A stretch of 39,552 nt of DNA from Baffinella frigidus (taxonomy: Eukaryota > Cryptophyceae > Cryptomonadales > Baffinellaceae): the NCBI GenBank assembly GCA_026770585.1, contig MU646344.1, positions 93,133 to 132,684 on the forward strand, read 5' to 3'. A program made the translations under genes and the position numbers. The notes under the pieces were generated by a model. That model saw only the letters and a program-made list of their open reading frames with translations. It ran no database searches and was not told the DNA's origin. Shown here in pieces: positions 31,387-39,552 of this stretch. Position 1 is the stretch's first letter; each line of letters begins with the position of its first letter.

Positions 31387-34300
31387 ACAAAATATCCAGG
31401 TGATCCGTGAGGGACCTGCACCTCCAACCCTGCTAGGAACACGCAAGGCAGTCACGACCGACCGTCTGGCTTCGGCGTCCGCGTGACCGGTCACGCGGGC
31501 GTTCACGAGCTTGCCGGCGGGGCTGTTCCACAAAATATCCAGGTGATCCGTGAGGGACCTGCACACTCCATGTAGGTGGACAGAGAGGGGGGGGGGTGAG
31601 AAAGAGGAGGATAGCAAGGGGCGCGTGTTGGGTCCGAACACGGCGCGCGGGACGGGCGTTCAGGTTTAGTGTATCCCTGAAGTGGCCAGCCGGTCGAAAT
31701 TGACCCGCAAGAGGTCCTAGGCAGGTCCTAGGGCCCTACGGTAGGGCGTATGCGCCTACTGGCCACTTAAGGGATACAGTTTCGGGTTTCAGGTTTCGGG
31801 TTTGGGCAGAGACCGGGCCCCCAGAGTCCTGGGAGGAGAGGAAGTCATTGAACTGCTGATGCAGCGCGAGCGGCGCTAGTTGAAGGCTGTCTGTCCGCCC
31901 GAGCGTCCCCGCTTCGACCTGCCCCCCGTCGGCCCGCGCGACGCCCCCCCCCACCCCAGCCGCGGTGGCGGCGGCGGCGGCGGGCACGCCCACAGGCGCG
32001 GTGGGGGCGGCAGCGGCGGCGGGCACGCCCACCGGCGCGGCAGCCACCCCCGCAGCCGCAAGCGGGCCCGTCGCCGCCCCCGTCGCTGCCCCCCCCGGTG
32101 CGGGCGCCTCGACGATTGACGGGTGGTTGCTCCGGATGGGACTCCGCGCCGGGCTGGGAAGGCTCCCGGGAACCCTGTCGTCCGACCCACGAATAAGCGC
32201 GTCAGTCCGGCAGTCGGCCGCGCGCCAAGTCAATCGGGTACCGTCCTGAAACCCGGGTAGTTGGGCCTACGGTGTTGCCTACGGTAGGCCGCAGGGCTCC
32301 TAGGACCTGTTGTTTCGTAGGACCCCCCCTAGGCCCCTACGGCCTACCGTAGGCAATACCGTAGGATGAACTACCCGGGTTTCAGGACGTTGACCTATGA
32401 AAGTGTGGGGACAGCGCCTCGCGGTCCTGGACGGGCCCGCCTCGAGGGGGGGGAGGGCTCCAAAGGTGAGACCCAAATCGGGGCAAACGGGGGTGTGCGA
32501 GGCAGGGATAGAATGCACGATGGCGCCGGCGGGAGAGGCTTGGCAGGGCAAGGGGGGTAGCTGAGGCTAGGAATGCTCCCGAGAGCCCTGTCCCAACCAC
32601 CAATGCTCAGCGCATTGGTGGTTGTGGATAACCCCTCCGCGATAAGACCTAGGACCCTACAGTAGGCAACCCGTAGGGACATAGGGGGGTTCATACGGAT
32701 GGTAACGGAAACTCGGGCTCCCAGCGCCCGGTTGACGGACGGCTCCAAGCGCGAACCAATGGCTCAAAGGGCGACCCAATGGCTCCAAGGGCGACCCAAT
32801 GGCTCAAAGGGCGACCCTGGTCCGTCCGCCGCGCGCACAAGTGTATCACGATCGAGGTGCTGCGGGGCAGGGAGTGCACTACACTCGGAGTCAGAACATT
32901 TCGCCTAAGTCAACTCCCCCTGAAAGCCAGCGCCTTAAGTCAAATGCCGTCCATAGTGGCCAGGTCCATCTAAACGAAAACAGGGGAAAGTTGACTTAGG
33001 TGAGCTGGTTGACTTAGCTGAAATCTTGTGGCTCGGAGTGCACTATGGCGCCGGCGGCTGAGAGGCTTGGCAGGGCAAGGGGGGTAGCTGAGAGGCCTGG
33101 CACGGCATCGGGCGCCTATGGCTTACTATTGAGGAGTGTACTTGTAGAGGCGTACCTCGCTCATGAGAAACAGCCATCCCCTAGGGCCCTACAGCAGGCC
33201 TATGCCTAAGACCCTACGGTGGTCCTAGCGGCGGTGCGGAGGGAGATAGCTACCCGGTGTACCGGCGGTCCTAGGCAGGTCCTAGGGCCCTACGGTAGGG
33301 TGTGTCAAGGCCTCAGAGGCCTGACACAGGTCCTAGGGCCCTACGGTAGGGTGTATCAAGGCCTCAGAGGCCTGGCACGGCATCGGGCGGTGCGGGGGGG
33401 GATGGGGACCCAGAGCGATCTTCGAACGTCCCCGTCAGCATCCTCACACTCCCGCGCCCCGCCACGTCCTGAAAATGGGGTAGTTAGGCCTACGGCGTTG
33501 CCTAGGACCTCCTACCGTAGGCCAAGACTCGTTGGTCCTAGGATCCCTCGGCCTACGGTAGGAGGTCCTTTTCACGGGGGTTAGGGTGTAGGGTGTGGGG
33601 GTGTAGGGTGTAGGGGTCAGGGTGTAGAGCGCGCGATGCTCAGACGCCTGCGCGCGCAGTACGCGAGCCTAAAGGGGTACCTCGCTCATAAGAAAGCGCA
33701 CCCCCCCTAGGACCACCATCGGGCCCGAGGCATAGGCCTACTGTAGGGTCCTAGGGAGGGGAGTTTTCTTCTGAGCGAGGTACCCCTGTAGGGTGTAGGG
33801 TGTAGGCTGCAGGGTGCAGGGTGTAGGGTGTAGGTCACAGGGTGTAAGGTGCAGGGTGTTGTGAGGACGGTACACCGGCGGCTGGACGCGAGGTAGACGC
33901 TCCCCCCCTTTTCGGAGGAGTGTTGGCTTCTTAGGCCCTGTCTCTCTTTCTCTCGCTCTTTCTCTCTCGCTCACATACACACACACCCTGTCTCTATCCC
34001 TCTCTGTCTCTCCCTCTCTGACTCTCTCTCACACACACCCTATATCTCTCTCGCACAATCTTTCTCTCTCACACACACACACACAAACCGATGCGCAGGC
34101 GATGTCACGTGGCTCGACGCTACTGCGAAAGAACCAAAGCAACACATGGCGATGCGGGGCTGAGGCACGCGGCGCGCACGAGGCGCGCGAGCGAGAGAGA
34201 GAGAGAGAGAGGGAGAGAGAGAGAGAGAGAGGGAGGGAGAGAGAGAGAGAGAGAGGGAGGGAGGGAGGGAGGGGGGGGGAGAGAGAGAGAGAGAGAACGA

Positions 34301-35264
34301 GTGAGAGAGACAGAGAGGGAGAGAGAGAGAGAGAAAGAGTGAGAGAGACAGAGAGGGAGAGAGAGAGAGACAGAGAGGGAGAGAGAGAGAGAGAAAGAGT
34401 GAGAGAGACAGAGAGGGAGAGAGAGAGAGACAGAGAGGGAGAGAGAGAGAGAGAGAGAGTCACGCCATGAGAGGACAGCAGAAGCCCTCAAAAGTGGACC
34501 CTACCAAGTGGACCGCACTAAGTGGATCACTATCAAGCCACGCGAGCAGTTGCGCCAACTGCGGCAGTCTCGAGGCGTGCTTATCTCAGAAAACGGATTC
34601 TAAAATTCGTTTTCCTAAGTCAATTCCTGTACAAATTCGTCAACTTATTCTTTTCTCTACGCATAAGTTGACATATTTGAAGGGAGGTTGACTTACGAAA
34701 ACGAATTTTAGAATCCCTTTTCTGAGATAAGTGCGGTTGCATCTGCCTGCAGTGGTCCCGGCAAGCTTATAACCTCCTGAAAATCGGGTGGTTAAACCTA
34801 CGGTATTATCTACGGTAGGCCGTAGGGGCCTAGGCGGGGTCCTATGAAACATGAGAACCTAGGGGCCCTACGGCCTACCGTAGGCAATACCGTAGGTCTA
34901 ACTACCCGGTTTTCAGGACGTTACCCTGTTGAAGCCTCGCGCCACGAGGTTTGCCCCTCTAGCGGTGCTGCCTCTGCACTAGGTGCGTCCGCTCTTTCGC
35001 GCGTGCACGCACTAACTTCATCCCGGAAGATAACTGGATCAGTTCCTTTTCAATAGGAGGTTCAATTAGGAGAAATCAATTAGGGCATAGTAAATTTAAT
35101 AAGGCCTCCTAATTAAATTGAAACGCTGATTACGGAACTGATTCGGTTATCTTTCGAGATGAAACGTGTGCCTCTCAGCGCGCGCAACATCGCCTAACCC
35201 TGGTTGACTCTGATGCGACGCCCACGGGTGGGCGGTCCCTCACCGAAGAAGCCGCCTGTCCTCC

Positions 35265-35300
<36 letters not shown>

Positions 35301-38010
35301 TTGCTGCTGCTGGTGTTGCTGCTGCTGGTGTTGGGACGCGATGGGTGCCGCCGCAGACGAGTGGGCCGCCGCCGCAGAGCCAGAGCCAGAGGCAAATGAT
35401 GAGGCTGCCCCCCCTCCTGCGCCCGGAGCTCCCTGGACGGGACTCGCGGCACCGCGCTGAAAGCCAGGGGGGTGCTCGCGGGCCGACAGAGAGTTCTTGG
35501 GCTTACTCTTCTTGCTCCCGAACATGCTCCCGAACATCCTGCGCGGGGGAGGATCATGCCGGGGCACACGTTCAATTTTCAAGATCGTGTAGTAAAATGA
35601 TGACTCGTTCGAGTAAAGTTGATTCTACCCGGGAAACGCGCCAAAAGTGTTGGGAATTGGAGCTGTGTGCCATGCAGAACACGTCCGGATTTTTAAAAAT
35701 GTGTACCACGATGAGCCGCCTAAACACTTATAGCGGGAACGAGTGTGTACGAAAATCCCACTTCTGCCCTGGCGCGGATCATGCCGGACATCAGCCCATC
35801 TCGCCGTCCGAGCCGACCGAGCTTGTCTCCGGGAACGATGTAAAAATACTGTTTTTTTAAGTTGATTCTCCCTTGAAAACAAGCCACTTTTGGCGTGGCA
35901 AACCCCAAATATGCCAAAAGTGGAATGTTTTCAAGGGAGAATCAACTTTAGAAAACAGTATTTTTCTATCAATTCCGGAGATGAGCGCGGCATTGCCCCG
36001 CCTGCAGCAGAGCATGTGGCCCAGCCTCTCAACACTGGAGCAGCCGCCCGAGCGGCATTACCCTACCTGCCCACACACCCATCATTGCAGACATTGGAGT
36101 CAGGGGGTTTCTGAACCTGGCAAAGACGCTGCGATCACTCCCGCAAGGCTCAGGTACACGTGGGCTTGATGTGATCCGAAAGGAAGCATGGCCTTTCTGC
36201 AGAACAAGTTCCGGTGTCCGCCTATGTTGGGAGCTCGAAGAACCTAAAAAACCTAAAGGCGGACTCCTGCCATGGCTGGATGTCGGCCCTCTACAAAGTC
36301 AGCGTCTGTCGAAACGATGGCGGCATTACCCTACCTGCTCACACACCCATGATTGCAGAAACGCAGGGGACTCCTGCCATGGCTGGCTGTCGGATCGACA
36401 GCTGTCGGCCCTTTTCAAAGTCAGCTTTGTCGGCCCTCTACAAAGTCGGCTCTCTGAAAAGTTGTCGGCCCTCTACAAAGTCAGGGTTTGTCGAAACGAT
36501 GGCACGCACGAGAGACCTGGGATCCCACCAAACGCCCCGAGGGAGCGACAAGAGGGTAGAGCGCTGTGCAGAGAAGTTGGCCACGGGAAATAATGGAAAA
36601 TCGAGAGATTGGAGCCATTTTGTCAACTTTGAGAAATTTAGAACCATGGATTTCTCAAAAGTGGACAAAATGGCTCCAATTTTCCCATTTTCCCATTTTT
36701 CGGTGGCCAACTTCTCTGCACAAGCGCTCTACGCGTACGCACGCACCCAGGGATCCAGCGCCGTTGCTGGGATCACGATACGTGTAGTAATTTCCGTTGA
36801 ATATACTTTCAAAATCGTATTTTCGGAAAACACTCGTCCGGATGAGATCTCGATACAAACCCCAACAAGGGGGCGCGCACCTGCTCAGGGTGGACTTCTT
36901 CTTGGGCTCCTGGGCCGACGCGGCCCCGACGCCCCCGCCGCTCTCCTTGAACGCGTCGCGCGCTGCTGCAGACGCCGCGGCCGATGGATGTTGCGCTGCT
37001 GACGCCGCGCCCACGGGCTGGCGCTGTGGCCCAGCGACCTGAGCAGGAACCTGAGCTGGAACCTGAGCAGGCACCTGCGCAGGAAGTTGAGCAGGAAGTT
37101 GAGCAGGCGCCTGCGGCGGAGGCGCGTGCGCCGCGGCAGGTGGTGCAGAAGCATGTGCCAGCGGCGGCGCAGGTGGATCAGGCCGCGGCGACTGCGCCGG
37201 CGCCGCAGCTGGATGCCCCAGCGAGCGCGCCGCCGCTGGCGCCGCCGCGGAAGGCGGCTGCGCAGCCGCCGCCGCCGCCGCCGCCGCCGGGGAGCTGCGT
37301 GCCGCCTCGGACGCTGCCAGCGGCTCTCGAGAGGCAGGTTCGGCAGGCGCGGGGGGGGCGGGGTTCGCGGGGGCAGCGAGAGGTACGGAACGGGACGCGT
37401 CCGGCACTGCCCCTGCTGCTCCCGCGGCGGTGCCGCGCCCCCCCCCCGCGGGGGGCGAGGAGGGGCCTGCGTCGTGGTGCGGGGGCGCAGCGCTCGCCCC
37501 AGGCCGGTCGAGCTCAGGCTGGCCCGCGCTCTCGCTCGCGCCCCCCGCCGCACCGCCTCCCTCCGCCCACGACAGACCCGCGTCCCCCCCTCCTGCTCCG
37601 CCGCCGCCGCCGCCCCCCGCCCCCCCGGGCCCCACGCCCGCGGCGCCGCGCGAATCTCGCGCATCGGCGGGAACAACGTGAAAGGAGGCGGTGTGCGCGG
37701 CCGACGACGGGCGCACGCCCCCCCCGCTCGCGCTCGGGGCGTGCGACGCGAACCCCGCCAGCTCCGTCAGCTCCGTCAACGAGAGGCCCAGCGCCGAGGC
37801 GGGCCACCCCTCCGTCTCCCACTCGGGCTCGCGCGCCGAGACCGGGGGGTGGGAAGCGGTGGCAGCGAGGTGGCCCCAATCGACGGCGAGGCGATGCTGC
37901 TGGGCCAGGCGCGCCGCGCCCCCTTCGACCCCTGCGACCCGCCCCCCATGGTTTGATAAACGCAACCCCATACGTGAACTGCACGCGCCATCGCCTGACC
38001 GTGCTGCCTC
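31387..38010 (-). CDS. large Ala/Pro/Gln-rich low-complexity protein, partial model
   Basis: Several - strand exons seem to form one gene that I cannot name. About 37960-36888 encodes AVDWGHLAATASHPPVSARE, LSLTELTELAGFASHA, long Ala/Pro/Gly stretches with repeated LPAQ/VPAQ units, and ends EPKKKSTLS. Its donor AG|GTGCGC joins by phase to an acceptor CCGCGCAG before MFGSMFGSKKSKPKNSL (35536 down to about 35190), which contains a glutamine run from a CTG/CAG repeat. About 32200-31810 encodes Ala/Pro/Val repeats, then GRTDSLQLAPLALHQQFNDF. 31566-31455 follows a good pyrimidine tract and GTGCAG and encodes SLTDHLDILWNSPAGKLVNA then RVTGHADAEARRSVVTAL. The protein is probably mostly disordered with a few short ordered segments. 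Start, end and some joins are unknown, and linking the four blocks is inference. Confidence 0.5.
31531..31566 (-). other. exon start duplicated in tandem
   Basis: The acceptor and first 30 bases of the exon (GTGCAG, GTCCCTCACGGATCACCTGG) occur here and again, inverted in the same sense, at 31387-31424 inside the downstream intron. The second copy offers a decoy acceptor. Confidence 0.8.
31668..31775. mobile_element. family F copy, uninterrupted
   Basis: TATCCCTGAAGTGGCCAG to CTGGCCACTTAAGGGATA, inverted relative to 29194; TA ends intact. Confidence 0.85.
32231..32400. mobile_element. family A variant (A2 subfamily)
   Basis: CGGGTACCGTCCTGAAACCC and complement with centre TGTTGTTTCGTAGGACCCCC. 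Confidence 0.85.
32401..33140. other. spacer or intron with short tandem and dispersed repeats
   Basis: AATGGCTCAAAGGGCGACCC repeats about four times at 32737-32817. GCTTGGCAGGGCAAGGGGGG with GGCGCCGGCGG occurs at 32522 and 33048. 32895-33020 has TAAGTCAACT and AGTTGACTTAG arms. No exon recognised. Confidence 0.6.
33144..33236. mobile_element. family B, truncated on the right
   Basis: TAGAGGCGTACCTCGCTCAT through CCTACGGTGGTCCTAG, then the right arm is lost. Confidence 0.8.
33262..33400. repeat. tandem 60 bp unit with family F-like arm
   Basis: GGTCCTAGGGCCCTACGGTA then GGGTGTGTCAAGGCCTCAGAGG occurs at about 33279 and 33329. Confidence 0.8.
33463..33570. mobile_element. family A, both edges trimmed
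   Basis: GTCCTGAAAATGGGGTAGTT to GCCTACGGTAGGAGGTCC. The rest of the right arm is replaced by telomere-like GGGTGTAG repeats. Confidence 0.8.
33575..33640. repeat. GGGTGTA tract
   Basis: Short run of degenerate heptamers; a second run follows at 33786-33860. Confidence 0.75.
33671..33790. mobile_element. family B copy
   Basis: AAAGGGGTACCTCGCTCATA to GAGCGAGGTACCCCTGTA, directly followed by GGGTGTA repeats. Confidence 0.88.
33940..34080. repeat. TCTC / CACACA microsatellite
   Basis: Alternating blocks of CTCTCT and ACACAC. Confidence 0.85.
34190..34460. repeat. GA microsatellite with higher-order unit
   Basis: About 270 bp of GA-rich sequence. From 34300 a longer unit, AGAGTGAGAGAGACAGAGAGGGAG, repeats about five times. 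This is local amplification of a 40-60 bp unit inside the microsatellite. Confidence 0.9.
34580..34731. mobile_element. palindrome with CTTATCTCAGAAAA ends
   Basis: Arms CTTATCTCAGAAAACGGATT and complement, TTCTAAAATTCGTTTTC and complement, and AAGTCAA / TTGACTTA. 152 bp. Confidence 0.88.
34768..34931. mobile_element. family A variant (A2 subfamily)
   Basis: TATAACCTCCTGAAAATCGG...CCGGTTTTCAGGACGTTACC with centre TCCTATGAAACATGAGAACC. Confidence 0.85.
35019..35160. mobile_element. palindrome with CATCCCGGAAGATAAC ends
   Basis: Outer arms ATAACTGGATCAGTTCC and GGAACTGATTCGGTTAT. The middle, AATAGGAGGTTCAATTAGGA to GGCCTCCTAATTAAATTG, is shared with a second copy at 38822-38905. Confidence 0.85.
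35270..35333. repeat. CTG/CAG repeat coding for polyglutamine
   Basis: Ten or so CTG triplets, followed by two GTGTTGCTGCTGCTG units. On the - strand they read QHQQQQHQQQQHQQQQ in the low-complexity protein. Confidence 0.9.
35826..35982. mobile_element. palindrome with TGTAAAAATACTGTTTT arms
   Basis: Arms GTAAAAATACTG, AAGTTGATTCTCCCTTGAAA, and CCACTTTTGGC and complements. The motif GCCAAAAGTG also appears at 35641 and near 12317. Confidence 0.85.
36000..36500. repeat. interspersed repeats in an intron of the - strand gene
   Basis: GCGGCATTACCCTACCTGC with CACACACCCAT(C/G)ATTGCAGA occurs at 36052 and 36319. CTCCTGCCATGGCTGG occurs at 36265 and 36370. TCGGCCCTCTACAAAGTC occurs four times between 36283 and 36484. 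A family D inverted copy lies at 36185-36270. Confidence 0.8.
36557..36732. mobile_element. family C copy 3
   Basis: TAGAGCGCTGTGCAGAGAAG to CTTCTCTGCACAAGCGCTCTA, orientation opposite to copies 1 and 2. Confidence 0.9.
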
Positions 38011-38039
38011 GCCTCCACGCCTCGTCCACCCGCACTCAG

Positions 38040-38224
<185 letters not shown>

Positions 38225-38283
38225 CCAGGGCCCTCTCCCAGCACAGGTCCCGCGCAGTCTTGAGAAAGGGAGGGGGGCACACT

Positions 38284-38451
38284 CATAGGCTAACGTCCTG
38301 AAACCCGGGTAGTTAAGCCTACGGTATTGCCTACGGTAGGCCCCAGGAGCCTAGGGGGGTCCTACGAAACATTGAGTCCTAGGAGCCCTACGGCCCACCG
38401 TAGGCAATACCGTAGGCCTGACTACCCGCTTTTCAGGACGTTACCCTATTA
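38284..38451. mobile_element. family A variant (A2 subfamily)
   Basis: CATAGGCTAACGTCCTGAAAC to TTTTCAGGACGTTACCCTAT, centre TCCTACGAAACATTGAGTCC. Confidence 0.88.
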
Positions 38452-38479
38452 ACACGCTCGCTCGCCACCATTGCAGCTT

Positions 38480-38625
38480 GCTCGTTACGCCAGAGGCGTG
38501 TCGCATGTCCAGATCGAGAAATCGAATGAGGGACAGATAGAGGTGCACCTCCTCCGACGAGCTCCGGATCATTGGTGGGGGACGCTTCCTCGAACGTCAC
38601 GCTTGGAGGATCTCGCGATGCGCTG
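38480..38625 (+). CDS. exon-like open frame, unrecognised
   Basis: The + strand reads GVSHVQIEKSNEGQIEVHLL then RRAPDHWWGTLPRTSRLEDL and stops. IEVHLLRRAPDHWW recalls one strand of a CS/NudC-type domain, but the likeness is weak and no flanking exon was found. Confidence 0.25.
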
Positions 38626-38821
38626 ACAGGGTCCGAGGCTGCGCTCACAGGTTTCTCTCTTCCCGGGAGAGAGAGGACTCCCGGGAGAGAGAGGACATGT
38701 CCGCGTCCGCTGCGCGTGTCCTGCTCACCCCACCAGGCCCGGTCAGGTAATTTTCATGTAGGTAATTTTTCTACATGAAAATCTATCTATCTATCTAACG
38801 CCGTTGATGGGCGGGGCAGGA

Positions 38822-38905
38822 ATCAGTGTCTTGTCAATAGGAGGTTGAATAGGAGAAATGAGTCAGGGCATAGTAAACTTAAGTAGGCGTCCTAATTGAA
38901 TGAGA
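38822..38905. mobile_element. partial copy of the 35019 palindrome family
   Basis: AATCAGTGTCTTGTCAATAGG, AGGTTGAATAGGAGAAAT, AGGGCATAGTAAACTTAA and GGCGTCCTAATTGAATG; about 80 percent like 35050-35125 by eye. Confidence 0.75.
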
Positions 38906-38963
38906 AATGCAGGGCTTGGGGGACGCGCGCACCCGCTTTGCATCCGCCGCCCGAAACTCGTGG

Positions 38964-39189
38964 TACAGGGGTATCTCGCTCATGCGAAACCAAACACTCC
39001 CAGGACCACCCTGGCCACGCGAGAACCCTCACCACCCTGCACCCTATACCCTACACCCTACACCCTTCACCCTACACCCTACACCCTTCAGCCTACACCC
39101 TACACTCTACACCTACAGTAGGCCTATGCCTAGCGCCCTGTGGTGGTCCTAGGGGGGTGGGTGTTTTTGATGAGCGAGGTACGCATGTA
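38964..39189. mobile_element. family B element expanded by telomere-like repeats
   Basis: Left end TACAGGGGTATCTCGCTCAT and right end ATGAGCGAGGTACGCATGTA are 226 bp apart instead of about 121. The extra 100 bp is mostly ACCCTACACCCT repeats at 39038-39112, placed near the centre. Confidence 0.85.
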
Positions 39190-39231
39190 GCCATCGCGCG
39201 AGGGGCAGAAGGACCTGGTGCCACCAACCCT

Positions 39232-39352
39232 CACACTCTGGGCAAATCGGGAAAAATGGCTCCAAAAATCCCCTTGAAGACCGTCGAATTCCGACGGCCT
39301 CCAAGGCGGTTTGGTGCTTTTGACTTTTTCGGTTTGCCCAAGTTGCGAGAGT
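39232..39352. mobile_element. imperfect palindrome with TGGGCAAATCGG ends
   Basis: Arms CTCTGGGCAAATCGGGAAAA and TTTTTCGGTTTGCCCAAG, then CCGTCGAATTCCGACGG at the centre. Confidence 0.75.
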
Positions 39353-39517
39353 TGGTGGTGTGACGCCTCGCGTGGAAAGCACACGAGAGCTCTCGCGCTC
39401 TTCGTTCGCAGCAACGCTCGTCGAAAAAAAAGCCGACTTTACTACACGTTTAACACGGTTGCAAAATACACCGGAGGGGGGCCTGACAAGGACCTGGTGT
39501 GAGGCCTCTGGACGCCG

Positions 39518-39552
39518 CGCAGCCCTATGGTGATCCTAGGGGGGGGGGGGGG
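39518..39552. mobile_element. right part of a family B element at the window end
   Basis: CAGCCCTATGGTGATCCTAGG followed by the terminal G run; the rest lies outside the window. Confidence 0.6.

Noticed and set aside
34029-34491. Ser/Leu-rich and Arg/Glu-rich open frames
   Set aside because: They are translations of the GA microsatellite in different frames.

Overview
The window looks like nuclear DNA of a GC-rich, flagellated alga with a complex red-lineage plastid (haptophyte, cryptophyte or stramenopile type; I favour a haptophyte, weakly). Three things point there. The genes have several short exons whose phases join correctly. An isopentenyl-diphosphate isomerase (IDI) has an N-terminus with a hydrophobic signal segment ending in an ASA-F motif, as in plastid proteins of these algae. 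A TMEM231 homologue, a transition-zone protein of cilia, is present. Some introns use GC rather than GT donors. Plant/alga-type telomere-like heptamers (TTTAGGG and variants) are scattered inside introns and intergenic DNA. I see no bacterial, organellar or viral gene set.

Layout. 1-2.3 kb: poly-G start and exon-like pieces of an unrecognised + strand gene. 2.3-5.5 kb: palindromic elements and duplicated fragments. 5.6-11.8 kb: TMEM231 on the - strand (six of about seven exons found). 11.8-12.5 kb: a 0.7 kb divergent promoter region. 12.5-13.7 kb: a secreted endonuclease/exonuclease/phosphatase (EEP) protein, + strand, two exons. 13.7-15.1 kb: element-rich DNA. 15.16-20.8 kb: IDI, - strand, six exons, 323 codons, complete. 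20.8-21.1 kb: a 297 bp divergent promoter. 21.1-26.5 kb: a TBC1D20-like Rab-GAP, + strand, four exons. 26.5-31.4 kb: element-rich DNA with inverted exon copies. 31.4-38.0 kb: exons of an Ala/Pro/Gln-rich low-complexity protein, - strand. 38-39.6 kb: microsatellites and elements.

The four recognised genes form two head-to-head pairs (TMEM231/EEP and IDI/TBC) and are not functionally linked in any obvious way. They serve cilium assembly, extracellular or ER phosphodiester hydrolysis, isoprenoid synthesis and Rab control.

Much of the rest consists of long near-perfect palindromes (about 100-190 bp) in several sequence families. Most end at TA dinucleotides, and some are nested in one another. 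Three patterns stand out. (1) C-rich telomere-like repeats lie directly upstream of 3' splice sites in at least five introns. (2) Pieces of local genes (promoter plus first exons, single exons, exon starts with their acceptor) are copied, often inverted, into neighbouring introns and spacers. (3) One palindrome family sits repeatedly within about 30-100 bp of splice sites. Coordinates of element ends are good to a few bases only. Exon joins were derived by eye from alignment to remembered family features and from phase agreement, not from transcripts.
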